DNA from: Pseudolysinimonas_A sp039912695 | GTDB taxonomy: Bacteria > Actinomycetota > Actinomycetes > Actinomycetales > Microbacteriaceae | DNA: 64,000 nucleotides | Assembly (NCBI RefSeq): GCF_039912695.1 | Contig: NZ_JBDSPJ010000024.1 | Span: 186,001 to 250,000 of the forward strand | Direction: 5' to 3' | Part shown: positions 17,132 through 24,925 of the stretch, in pieces | Layout: every line of letters begins with the position of its first letter | Position numbering within the stretch: position 1 is the first letter of the stretch | The notes under the pieces: generated by a model | Told to the model about the DNA's origin: nothing | Seen by the model: the letters and a program-made list of their open reading frames with translations, nothing else | The model's database searches: none | Program-made: the position numbers and the translations under genes

Positions 17132-17620
17132 GTGAGCCGGATCGCTGTCGTCCCGGGGTCGTTCGATCCGGTGACTCTTGGGCACCTCGACGTGATCGAG
17201 CGTGCGGCCGGGCTCTTCGATGAACTGCATGTTCTGGTGGTGCACAACCCCGCGAAGACCGCTCTGTTGCCGATCGCGCAGCGGGTGTCGCTCATCCAAG
17301 AAGCGGTCATCGAGGCCGGTCTTCCCGCCAACATCGTCGTCACGTCCTGGTCGGTCGGGCTGCTGGTCGACTACTGCACCGACGTCGGCGCGAGCGTGCT
17401 GGTGAAGGGCATCCGGTCTCAGATCGACGTCGCTTACGAAACTCCGATGGCGATCGTGAACCGCAATCTGGCGAGGGTCGAGACGATCTTCCTGTTGCCC
17501 GACCCCGCTCACGCGCACGTGTCGAGTTCGCTGGTGCGGCAGGTGGCCTCTTTGGGTGGCGATGTCGCACCCTACGTTCCGCGGGTTGTAGCTGACTTCC
17601 TCCAGAAGTCGCGCGGCTAG
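17132..17620 (+). CDS. coaD: Phosphopantetheine adenylyltransferase
   Basis: Predicted 162 aa, normal length. It catalyses the penultimate step of coenzyme A synthesis. The nucleotidyltransferase motif PGSFDPVTLGH near the N-terminus and the C-terminal SSSLVRQVA motif are both present. The GTG lies 6 nt after TAGGGT. It follows recG, as in many Actinobacteria. Confidence 0.96.
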   Translation: MSRIAVVPGSFDPVTLGHLDVIERAAGLFDELHVLVVHNPAKTALLPIAQRVSLIQEAVIEAGLPANIVVTSWSVGLLVDYCTDVGASVLVKGIRSQIDVAYETPMAIVNRNLARVETIFLLPDPAHAHVSSSLVRQVASLGGDVAPYVPRVVADFLQKSRG

Positions 17621-17647
17621 CCGTGGTCGCTTGGGCCTTCGCGCACA

Positions 17648-17672
17648 GTCGCCCCTCGTTTGTGGGGACGAC
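17648..17672 (+). terminator. Possible terminator hairpin after coaD
   Basis: GTCGCCCC (17648-17655) can pair with GGGGACGAC (17664-17672) with a one-base bulge and an 8-nt loop, followed by ACTTTC. The U-tract is poor, so this is a weak candidate. Confidence 0.35.
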
Positions 17673-17801
17673 TTTCGGGGTTACCAGGCCTAAAGTCGGA
17701 ACACGAGTTCGGGGTGACTCGCTCCGGTCAAAGGATCGGGAACCGCGACGACGGGGAGCTGGCACCATGCACGATCCGATGAGCGACGCCTCGAGGATCT
17801 G

Positions 17802-18467
17802 ATGTCCAATTCGACCCGCCTGGTCACTGACGATCAGGCAGACGCACAACCCCCGGTGGTCCGACAGCAACCGCTGCCGAGCACTGCAGGCTGGGCGAGC
17901 GCTGCCGTTGCGATTCACTCGGTGCGACGCATCCCGACACCTGTTCTCTTGCGACTGGATGTCGTGGGCCACGGTTCGCTCTCGATCGACTTTCGCCACC
18001 ACGCCTACGCGTGGGATGTGCCGCTCGATCACTTTCCCGAGGCTCCCGCGGCCGTGCTGGTCGAAACGCATCCGACCACCGAGGACGCACCGCCGCCGTT
18101 CGCGCTTCCAGGCCGCGACCTCGACGGTCTGCTCTGGCTGATCGGCCGACACGCTTTTATCGACGAGCCGGCATCCTGGCTGTGGGCCGATGACCGCTAC
18201 CGCTTGACCCGGTGGCCGAATCTTGCCCAACTGCCGATCACCCTCGACGAGGTTCGGATGACGGCGATGCTCGGCAACGCCGACGCGACACCGGCCGAAC
18301 TCGCTGCTGCGGGCGGCGTCACCGAGGCGGCGGCACAGCGTGTCGTGAACGCGTTTAGCCTGATGGGCATTCTGCGTGCGTCGGCAGTTGCGCCGGCACC
18401 GGTCGCCGAACCGCAGGTACAGGTCAGCGGACTGTTTGCCCGCCTGAAGGCCCGACTGGGTCTGTGA
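17802..18467 (+). CDS. Hypothetical protein, partner of MglA-like GTPase
   Basis: Predicted 221 aa, not recognised as a named family. The N-terminal two-thirds is a mixed alpha/beta soluble domain. Residues about 150-190 look like a helix-turn-helix (ATPAELAAAGGVTEAAAQRVVNAF), and the end is basic. GAGGA lies 5 nt before the ATG. It is 10 bp upstream of a small GTPase of the MglA/COG2229 type, so it is probably its regulator or effector. The context resembles the Streptomyces conservons, where DUF742 proteins precede CvnD GTPases, but I do not see the DUF742 motif. Confidence 0.6.
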   Translation: MSNSTRLVTDDQADAQPPVVRQQPLPSTAGWASAAVAIHSVRRIPTPVLLRLDVVGHGSLSIDFRHHAYAWDVPLDHFPEAPAAVLVETHPTTEDAPPPFALPGRDLDGLLWLIGRHAFIDEPASWLWADDRYRLTRWPNLAQLPITLDEVRMTAMLGNADATPAELAAAGGVTEAAAQRVVNAFSLMGILRASAVAPAPVAEPQVQVSGLFARLKARLGL

Positions 18468-18477
18468 GGACCGGGCA

Positions 18478-19068
18478 ATGAGCGAACACGTCATCCTGTT
18501 CGCCGGCCCGATGGGCGCCGGCAAGACGACTGCTATTCAGACTCTGAGCGAGACCAAGGTCATCGCGACCGAGGCGACGAACAACGATCGTGAAACCGCC
18601 GACAAGCCGACGACGACAGTCGCACTCGACTACGGCACGATCCTGCTGGGTGGGGATGGCGACACTGAAGACGAACTCGTCAGGCTCTACGGCATCCCCG
18701 GGCAGCGGCGTTTCTCCTTCATGTGGAGCATCCTGAAGCGCCGAGCCACCGGCATGGTGCTTCTCGTGCACAACGACGCCCCGAAGCCGTTCGACGCGAT
18801 GCTCGAGTTTCTCGACGAGTTCGGCGACCTGTACGACAAGGGGGGGATCGTCGTGGGAATCACCCGCGCCGACGTCTCCAACCGCCCGCTGGTTCCCGAC
18901 TACTCCGAGGTCATCGCCTCCGTCTACCCGAACCGTCTCATCCCGGTCTTCGCGGTCGACCCGCGCAACGCAGACAGCGTGCGGATGGCGCTGATGACCC
19001 TCATCGCGAACATCGAGATGCGGGCGATGTTCCGCAGCATCGCGTCGGGCGCCCAGGCGGCGGTCTGA
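18478..19068 (+). CDS. MglA/COG2229-type small GTPase
   Basis: Predicted 196 aa. The P-loop AGPMGAGKTT is at residues 9-18, a switch-like NNDR stretch near 38, and the G3 motif is replaced by IPGQRR near 74. The G4 NKxD position reads TRAD. These are features of the bacterial Ras-like group that includes CvnD and the proteobacterial COG2229 proteins, which act with partner proteins in signalling or polarity. It follows the 221-aa gene by 10 bp. I see no MglB/Roadblock GAP gene nearby. Confidence 0.75.
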   Translation: MSEHVILFAGPMGAGKTTAIQTLSETKVIATEATNNDRETADKPTTTVALDYGTILLGGDGDTEDELVRLYGIPGQRRFSFMWSILKRRATGMVLLVHNDAPKPFDAMLEFLDEFGDLYDKGGIVVGITRADVSNRPLVPDYSEVIASVYPNRLIPVFAVDPRNADSVRMALMTLIANIEMRAMFRSIASGAQAAV

Positions 19069-19084
19069 CGTCAGGCGCTACGGG

Positions 19085-19090
19085 TAGCGT
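19085..19090 (+). promoter_or_regulatory. -10 box of a leaderless promoter (PCD-VOC gene)
   Basis: TAGCGT, 6 nt, then the ATG at 19097. Confidence 0.55.
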
Positions 19091-19096
19091 CAGCGC

Positions 19097-19822
19097 ATGC
19101 CGACTCCTCAAGAGCGCCCTGCGGCCATTAGTGCGAAGCAGTTTCACGACGCGGTCGGATACGACGACTGGCGTGTCATCGGAAGTTCGGCGATGACCGT
19201 CTACCGCACGACATCCTTCTCGCAGGCGGTCGGGTTCGCGGTGCTGATTGCGGATGCCGCCGCGCCGCTCGACCATCATCCCGATCTCGATATTCGGCCG
19301 ACGTCGGTGACCGTGAAGCTGACCACGCACTCCGAACGGTCGCTCACCGAGAACGATGTCACCCTCGCGCATGCGATTACTGAGGCGGCGAAGTTTCTCG
19401 AGATCCCGGCCGACCCGTCACTCGCCCAGTCGATGATGATCGCGGTGGATGTGGTGGATCCGGATGCCGTCATGCCCTTCTGGCAGGCGGTGCTGGGTTA
19501 CACCGACCGCGGCGGCGGAGTATTCGTCGACCCCCGCCGCAGGTTGCCGCTGATCTGGTTCGACCATGTCGACCAGCACCGACCGCCGCGCAACCGGTTT
19601 CACCTCGACATTCAGGTGCCGCCGGATGTCGCGGAGGCTCGCGTCGCCGCAGCGCTTGAGGCTGGCGGTCGAATGCTGGGCGACAAGTACGCGCCCGCCT
19701 GGTGGTCGCTCATCGACGCCGAGGGAAACGTCGCCGATATTGCGACCTGGGAAGGTCGCGACCAGTGGGATGAGGACGCCGAAGAGCAGGACTCGGCCGA
19801 CGAGGATCCAGCCGTTAGCTGA
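19097..19822 (+). CDS. Pterin-carbinolamine-dehydratase-like / VOC fusion protein
   Basis: Predicted 241 aa with two domains. Residues about 1-105 match the pterin-4a-carbinolamine dehydratase fold, with the HHPDLDI motif near 61 and a following His/Asp pattern. Residues about 110-225 form a vicinal oxygen chelate (glyoxalase-like) domain. The C-terminus is acidic. Such fusions occur in Actinobacteria, but the substrate is unknown, and no pterin-dependent hydroxylase gene is nearby. It overlaps the convergent VOC gene by 8 bp. Confidence 0.75.
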   Translation: MPTPQERPAAISAKQFHDAVGYDDWRVIGSSAMTVYRTTSFSQAVGFAVLIADAAAPLDHHPDLDIRPTSVTVKLTTHSERSLTENDVTLAHAITEAAKFLEIPADPSLAQSMMIAVDVVDPDAVMPFWQAVLGYTDRGGGVFVDPRRRLPLIWFDHVDQHRPPRNRFHLDIQVPPDVAEARVAAALEAGGRMLGDKYAPAWWSLIDAEGNVADIATWEGRDQWDEDAEEQDSADEDPAVS

Positions 19823-20195
19823 CCGGTCCCGAAAGTTCCCAGGCGTGGCCTGACGGGTCGAGAAACGACGCCGTGCGAATGCCCCACGGCCGATTCATCG
19901 GGCCGTTGAGAATCGGGATGCCTGCATCTTTCAGTTCGGCGACACGGGTGTCGACGTCCTCGACGTCGATCGTCATCAGGGCCCGCACCCCGGCGGTCGC
20001 GGTGCCAACCTGTGCCGGCGCCATCAGGTCGGGGGCCTCGGTGACCTGCAGCAGGTTCACGATCGTCTCGCCGACCTTGAAGGCGGCCGCCACGTCGTCG
20101 CCGAAGTACTCGGGGGGCGAGAAGACCCGGTCATACCAGTCGCGCGCGACGGCGAGGTCTTCGACGAACAGAGTGATGGCTGAGATCCCGGTCAT
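19815..20195 (-). CDS. VOC-family protein (glyoxalase/bleomycin-resistance fold)
   Basis: Predicted 126 aa. The two beta-alpha-beta-beta-beta modules of a vicinal oxygen chelate protein are visible (FVEDLAVARDWYDRVF and the C-terminal FLDPSGHAWEL). I chose the ATG at 20195, which begins the domain and follows TAGCGT by 7 nt, rather than an in-frame start 42 bp upstream. The substrate is not predictable. Confidence 0.8.
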   Translation of the reverse strand: MTGISAITLFVEDLAVARDWYDRVFSPPEYFGDDVAAAFKVGETIVNLLQVTEAPDLMAPAQVGTATAGVRALMTIDVEDVDTRVAELKDAGIPILNGPMNRPWGIRTASFLDPSGHAWELSGPVS

Positions 20196-20202
20196 GTCGA
20201 GC

Positions 20203-20208
20203 ACGCTA
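20203..20208 (-). promoter_or_regulatory. -10 box of a leaderless promoter (VOC gene)
   Basis: TAGCGT on the minus strand, 7 nt, then the ATG at 20195. It abuts the long dyad at 20210-20278. Confidence 0.5.
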
Positions 20209-20209
20209 C

Positions 20210-20278
20210 GCGCGTTCAGGCGGTGCAATCGGTCCACCTCAGCGGCTCGGGTGGACCATTTTCGACGCCGGAACGCGC
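20210..20278. promoter_or_regulatory. 69-bp nested dyad between divergent genes
   Basis: Outer arms GCGCGTTC (20210-20217) and GAACGCGC (20271-20278), and inner arms GGTCCACC (20231-20238) and GGTGGACC (20250-20257), share one centre at 20244. The spacers between the arms match at 7 of 13 positions. It lies in the divergent intergenic region between the VOC gene and the F420 oxidoreductase, so it may be an operator for both or a transcribed hairpin. Confidence 0.6.
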
Positions 20279-20299
20279 AGCGAGGGCCAAACTGTACCT

Positions 20300-21292
20300 A
20301 TGAGAGCAGTCGTCGGATACGCCGCGATGCTCGAGCAATTCGCACCAAACGCGATCCTCGCCATCGCGAAGACCGCCGAACTCCACGGGTTCCAGGGCGT
20401 GATGGCCGCCGATCACTTCCAACCGTGGACGCCGCAGCAGGGGCAGGCATCCTTCGTCTGGAATGTTCTCTCCGCCCTCGGTCAGACCACGAAGGGCGAT
20501 CTCGGTACCGGGGTCAGCACGCCGACGTTCCGCTTTCATCCCGCAGTCGTGGCCCAGGCCAGCGCGACGCTTGAGGCGATGTATCCCGGCAGGCACTGGC
20601 TCGGGTTGGGCAGCGGTGAGGCGCTCAACGAACACGTGGTCGGGCAGTACTGGCCGGATGCCCCGGAGCGCATCGACCGCATGTTCGAGGCCATCGACAT
20701 CATCAAGAAGCTGTTCACGAGTGGCCTGACCGACAAAGACGTGCGACACGAGGGCAAGTACTACCGCCTCGAGTCGACCCGGCTGTGGACGATGCCCGAA
20801 CACGCGCCGCCGATCCTGGTCGCCGCGTCGGGACCGGTCACCGCGAAGCGAGCGGGCCGCACGGTCGACGGCATCATCACCGAGGCCGGTGCGCCCGAGA
20901 AGGTCGCCACCCTCTTCCAGCGGTTCGACGAAGGACGTCGGGAGGCGGGTCACCGGGGCGGCACCAAGATCATGCGCGTGCACGTGAGTTGGGCGCCGAC
21001 GGATGAGGAGGCGATGGCGAACGCGCTGGCCGAGTGGCCGAATCTCGGGCTGCGATTTGGGAAGGCCGACATTCGCGATCCCTACGAGATCGAACAGATG
21101 GCGCGGATGGTGCGTCCCGAACATTTCGAGGGGCGCTTGGTCATCTCGGCCGACCCCGACATCCATCGTGCTTATCTGCAATCGTTCTTCGACCTCGGGG
21201 TCGACCGCCTCTACCTGCACAACGTCGGCCGCAATCAGGCTGAGTTTCTCGACGTCTTCGGTCGCGACGTGCTGCCGAAACTCACGCGATGA
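20300..21292 (+). CDS. F420-dependent LLM oxidoreductase, G6PDH family
   Basis: Predicted 330 aa. A TIM-barrel of the luciferase-like monooxygenase superfamily with the pattern of the F420-dependent glucose-6-phosphate dehydrogenase family: AADHFQPW near residue 38, LGLGSGEALNEH near 104 and EAIDIIKKLF. The ATG has no clear ribosome binding site; CAAACT lies 6 nt upstream. Its stop overlaps the cofE start (ATGA), tying an F420-using enzyme to F420 maturation. The actual substrate may be glucose-6-phosphate or another alcohol. Confidence 0.88.
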   Translation: MRAVVGYAAMLEQFAPNAILAIAKTAELHGFQGVMAADHFQPWTPQQGQASFVWNVLSALGQTTKGDLGTGVSTPTFRFHPAVVAQASATLEAMYPGRHWLGLGSGEALNEHVVGQYWPDAPERIDRMFEAIDIIKKLFTSGLTDKDVRHEGKYYRLESTRLWTMPEHAPPILVAASGPVTAKRAGRTVDGIITEAGAPEKVATLFQRFDEGRREAGHRGGTKIMRVHVSWAPTDEEAMANALAEWPNLGLRFGKADIRDPYEIEQMARMVRPEHFEGRLVISADPDIHRAYLQSFFDLGVDRLYLHNVGRNQAEFLDVFGRDVLPKLTR

Positions 21293-22059
21293 CCGGGGCC
21301 GCGCTCACCGTCTGGGCGATCGAGGGGTTGCCCGAGTTTCACCCCGGTGACGATCTCGCCCAGCTGCTGGGTGACGCCCTTCACGGGCAGGTTCAGGATG
21401 GCGACATCCTGGCGGTGACCAGCAAAATCGTGAGCAAGGCCGAGGGTCGCATCATCCACGCCACCGATCGCGAAGAGGCGATCACCGCCGAGACCGTGCG
21501 CGTTGTCGCCACCCGCGGAAGCACCCGCATCGTGCAGAACGAGTGGGGTCAGGTGATGGCCGCCGCCGGCGTCGACGCGAGTAACGCGCCCGACGGGGTG
21601 GTGCTGTTGCTGCCCAAGAATCCCGACGAGTCGGCTCGCGTACTGTGCGTCGCCCTGCGGGAGCGTTTCGGCATCCGCATCGGCGTTCTGATCACCGACA
21701 CCTTCGGGCGCCCCTGGCGCGAAGGGCAGACCGACGTCGCGATCGGCGCGGCCGGACTGCGGGTCGTCGATGACCTTCGCGGGACGATGGATGCCGAAGG
21801 CCGCGAACTTCACGTCACGGTGGCCGCAGTGGGCGACGAGATCGCCGCTGCGGCCGACCTCGTGAAGGGGAAGGCGAACGGAACGCCGGTCGCCGTGGTG
21901 CGCGGGCTTGCCCGCTACGTCACCGACGGGATCGACCAGGTCGGAGCTCAAGCGCTCGTGCGCTCAGCCGACACCGACATGTTCAGCCGAGGTACCACCG
22001 AAGCCTGGGACGAGGGGTACCGCGCCGGCCTTGAAGCCGGCGGCGGCATCCACTCGTAA
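21289..22059 (+). CDS. cofE: Coenzyme F420-0:L-glutamate ligase
   Basis: Predicted 256 aa. CofE adds glutamate residues to F420-0. The family motifs TSKIVSKAEGR (about residues 45-55), LITDTFGRPWREGQTDVAIG (about 140-160) and GKANGTPVAVVRG are visible. In mycobacteria this domain is the N-terminal half of FbiB; here the C-terminal nitroreductase-like domain is absent and the protein stands alone. It overlaps the upstream F420 oxidoreductase by 4 bp. None of the genes for earlier F420 synthesis are in the window. Confidence 0.93.
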   Translation: MTGAALTVWAIEGLPEFHPGDDLAQLLGDALHGQVQDGDILAVTSKIVSKAEGRIIHATDREEAITAETVRVVATRGSTRIVQNEWGQVMAAAGVDASNAPDGVVLLLPKNPDESARVLCVALRERFGIRIGVLITDTFGRPWREGQTDVAIGAAGLRVVDDLRGTMDAEGRELHVTVAAVGDEIAAAADLVKGKANGTPVAVVRGLARYVTDGIDQVGAQALVRSADTDMFSRGTTEAWDEGYRAGLEAGGGIHS

Positions 22060-22069
22060 GAAACTCCGA

Positions 22070-23689
22070 TCAGCCGATGCCCTCGAGCACGACTTCGCTC
22101 GAGTAGTCGGTGTCAGCCGAGTCGAGGGTGTGTTGCGCGACAAGATGACCCCCGAGCAACGCGAACTGGTAATAGTCGTCCGCACCGGAAGGGGTTGGCA
22201 ACGACCACAGTTGAACGCCGGTCTGCGGGTTGTACGCCTCAAGCGCCGAGCCGCCACTGACGTACACGACGTTGCGCGTGCCGCCGATCAAACTGCCGCT
22301 TTGGATGATGTCGCTGTTGCGGTACAACTCGACTCCGGTTCGGGCGTTGATGCCGGTGAACCCATCTCCGCCGGAGCTGACCCAGACGACGTCAGTTCCA
22401 TACTGCGTGTAAAGCTGGCCATCGTTCTGGCTGAAGTTTGTTGTCCACAGCACTGAGCCGTCGGCCATTGAGATCCCCGTCAGGGTGCCCGATGAAGGGT
22501 CTCCGGTGACAATCACATCTGCGGAAGCGATCACTGAGGTGCTGGACAGGGGCGTGCTCCAGGTCTCGTCGCCATCGGTAGTCAACCCGACGATGTCGTA
22601 CGAGTCGCCGTCTTGTTTGCTCGCGATCAGGCGTTGCCCGAGGGGCAAGACGTAGAGGTCGGAGCCGCCCTTCCACGTGACTGACTTACCCGTACTGAGC
22701 GAGTAGGCGCTGTCGCCGATGATGACGCGGTCGGGTGTGACGGCGATGTTGCCACCCCCCTCATCAATGCTCCAGGCCGCCTTACTCAGGTCGTTGGCCG
22801 ACAACCGCGCCAACGAATTGCCATTCGTCGCGAGCACATCGCCATCAATCATGACGGCACGCGTGCGGAACGACGAGGTCACATCTCCCGCCGTGTACAG
22901 GGAGTAGCCATCGTTCGGCAATGTCGCGCTGACCTGCTTGCCGTTGCGGTCGATCGCGATCAATTGCCCGTTATCGCCTTGGTCATCGCTGAGCGCGAGC
23001 ACCGTTGGCCCGTTGCCGACCCCGCCCACTGCGGCCACGACCGAGCCCGCAGTGTCGACTACCCACATCGTCGCGCCGGTGCGGGTGTTGACGAGCGACG
23101 CGCGATTGGTGGACGTCTCCGACGCGCCGTAGTCGCTGCTGTTACGGCTGTACCAGCTGAGCACGGCGAGGTCCTGGCCGACTTCGAAGGTGTTGAGGTC
23201 TACAACCTCGTCAGGCGATCCCGCGCCATCGAACGGGTTGGTGATCCTCCAGGCGTCGAGCTTGGGCTCATGCAAGATCTCCGCTGTCGTGATGTTCCCC
23301 GGGCCACCGCCACCGCCGATCAGAGACGGGATGACGAGGGCAGCCACCACGCCGAGCGCGACGACAGCGAGCGCCCCGCCGCCGATTGCGAAGACCCGTG
23401 GCGAGAGGTGCGGGCCGGCACCAGCAGTGACGGGCGAAGCAGGCGGGAGCGACGCTGCCGGAGCGAGGCCTGCGGGCGGGGGCGGGGGCGGCGTCGCCGA
23501 AATTCCCATCCGCACCCGGGCTGCCGCTTTCGCCGCGTCGTCGCCGTACTGAACGATCCACTCGAGCAGACCTGGGTACGTTGTCGGATTCGCCGCCACC
23601 GTCGCCGCGAGTTCGGGACTCTGGTGGGCGATCTGCGCCAAACGTGCGGGATCGGTGGCCGGGTCAGCGGCCTCGACGGCGGGATTCAT
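22070..23689 (-). CDS. Membrane-anchored PQQ-like beta-propeller protein with LRV-type N-terminus
   Basis: Predicted 539 aa. Residues about 8-65 form a variant leucine-rich repeat-like helical domain (DPARLAQIAHQSPELAATVAANPTTY). A Pro-rich linker leads to a single transmembrane helix near residues 100-120, then a large extracytoplasmic region with repeated blades of an outer-type PQQ-like beta-propeller, including IDRNGK and NARTGVELYR. AGGAG lies 6 nt before the ATG. The gene is divergent from the MoxR operon. Function unknown; the topology suggests a cytoplasmic interaction domain linked to an external propeller. Confidence 0.75.
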   Translation of the reverse strand: MNPAVEAADPATDPARLAQIAHQSPELAATVAANPTTYPGLLEWIVQYGDDAAKAAARVRMGISATPPPPPPAGLAPAASLPPASPVTAGAGPHLSPRVFAIGGGALAVVALGVVAALVIPSLIGGGGGPGNITTAEILHEPKLDAWRITNPFDGAGSPDEVVDLNTFEVGQDLAVLSWYSRNSSDYGASETSTNRASLVNTRTGATMWVVDTAGSVVAAVGGVGNGPTVLALSDDQGDNGQLIAIDRNGKQVSATLPNDGYSLYTAGDVTSSFRTRAVMIDGDVLATNGNSLARLSANDLSKAAWSIDEGGGNIAVTPDRVIIGDSAYSLSTGKSVTWKGGSDLYVLPLGQRLIASKQDGDSYDIVGLTTDGDETWSTPLSSTSVIASADVIVTGDPSSGTLTGISMADGSVLWTTNFSQNDGQLYTQYGTDVVWVSSGGDGFTGINARTGVELYRNSDIIQSGSLIGGTRNVVYVSGGSALEAYNPQTGVQLWSLPTPSGADDYYQFALLGGHLVAQHTLDSADTDYSSEVVLEGIG

Positions 23690-23845
23690 CCATACTCCTG
23701 GGAATTCTCGGGTGACCTCTCACCCTATCGACGCCACCGAAGGGGACGGTGGGCACAACTCCCCATCGCGATCGCTCGTGCGGGGGCCGGTGATCCGGCA
23801 GATTCCCAGCCCCTTCGGGCGCATTCCAGTGGCAGACTTCCGAAG

Positions 23846-24904
23846 ATGAGTGATTACTCCGCTTCAGGGGCAGGTTCAGGGATCAGCTCGGACGTCGGCG
23901 CCAACTCGGGCGATCGGTTCGGGCCGGAGCCGTTGGCGCCTTCCGAATTCCTCCTCGACGCCCGAGCGGTGATGGCCGCGATCGAGACGGTCATCGACGG
24001 CAAACGTCAGGCCGTCGAAACTGCGGTGACCGTGTTGCTCGCGGAAGGCCACCTTCTGATGGAAGACGTGCCCGGCGTCGGTAAGACGATGCTGGCCCGA
24101 GCGCTGGGTCGCAGCGTCGACTGCAGCGTCAACCGCATCCAATTCACTCCCGACCTGCTGCCGGCCGATATCACCGGGGTGTCCATTTACAACCAGGCTG
24201 AGCGCGAGTTCGAGTTCAAGCCCGGCCCGGTGTTCGCGAACATCCTGATCGGGGATGAGATCAACCGCGCGTCGCCGAAAACCCAAAGCGCGCTGCTGGA
24301 AAGCATGGAAGAGCGACAGGTCACGGTGGATGGCGCCAGTTACGCGCTGCCGAATCCATTCACCGTCATCGCGACCCAGAATCCGATCGAGATGGAGGGC
24401 ACCTACGCCCTCCCCGAAGCGCAGCGCGACCGCTTCACCGCCCGCATCTCGATGGGGTATCCCGACCAGGCGGCCGAAGTGACGATGCTTCGCTCGCGCG
24501 AGACCGGCAGCCCGCTCGACGCCCTCGCACCCGTCGTCACCCTCGAGCGTCTGCGTCAGATGATCGCGACGGTGCGGTCGGTATTCGTCAGCCCCGCGGT
24601 CGAGCACTACGCGGTCGCGATCGCGGCGGCCACCCGCGTCGACCGTGAACTGAGGCTCGGCGCCAGCCCTCGGGCAACGCTCCAGCTGGTGCGAGCTGCC
24701 AAAGCCCGAGCCGCCCTCGACGGCCGCGACTTCGTGTTGCCCGACGACATTGACGCGCTCGCCGTCTCGGTGATCGCCCACCGCCTGGTGGTCGCGCGTT
24801 CGGGTCTGGGCAGCAACGCGGATGCCGCCGACATCACCCAGCGAATCGTCGCTGCCACTCCGGTGCCGCTGGGCGCTTCCGGGGTGCAGCCATCGACGCG
24901 CTAA
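23846..24904 (+). CDS. MoxR-family AAA+ ATPase
   Basis: Predicted 352 aa. Walker A GVGKT near residue 80, Walker B LIGDEINRA near 137 and the MoxR signature PEAQRDRFTARISMGYP near 190 are visible. MoxR ATPases act as chaperones for maturation of partner complexes. It is the first gene of a MoxR-DUF58-transglutaminase operon, a common arrangement in Actinobacteria. The first 30 residues are a low-complexity Ser/Gly stretch. The ATG follows a CAGACT box by 7 nt. Confidence 0.92.
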   Translation: MSDYSASGAGSGISSDVGANSGDRFGPEPLAPSEFLLDARAVMAAIETVIDGKRQAVETAVTVLLAEGHLLMEDVPGVGKTMLARALGRSVDCSVNRIQFTPDLLPADITGVSIYNQAEREFEFKPGPVFANILIGDEINRASPKTQSALLESMEERQVTVDGASYALPNPFTVIATQNPIEMEGTYALPEAQRDRFTARISMGYPDQAAEVTMLRSRETGSPLDALAPVVTLERLRQMIATVRSVFVSPAVEHYAVAIAAATRVDRELRLGASPRATLQLVRAAKARAALDGRDFVLPDDIDALAVSVIAHRLVVARSGLGSNADAADITQRIVAATPVPLGASGVQPSTR

Positions 24905-24925
24905 GACTCGCGCGCTGAACCGCTG

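Noticed and set aside
22964..23845. A long in-frame extension upstream of the MoxR gene
   Set aside because: It runs antisense through the propeller protein gene and has no homology-like pattern. The ATG at 23846 fits the family and intergenic position.
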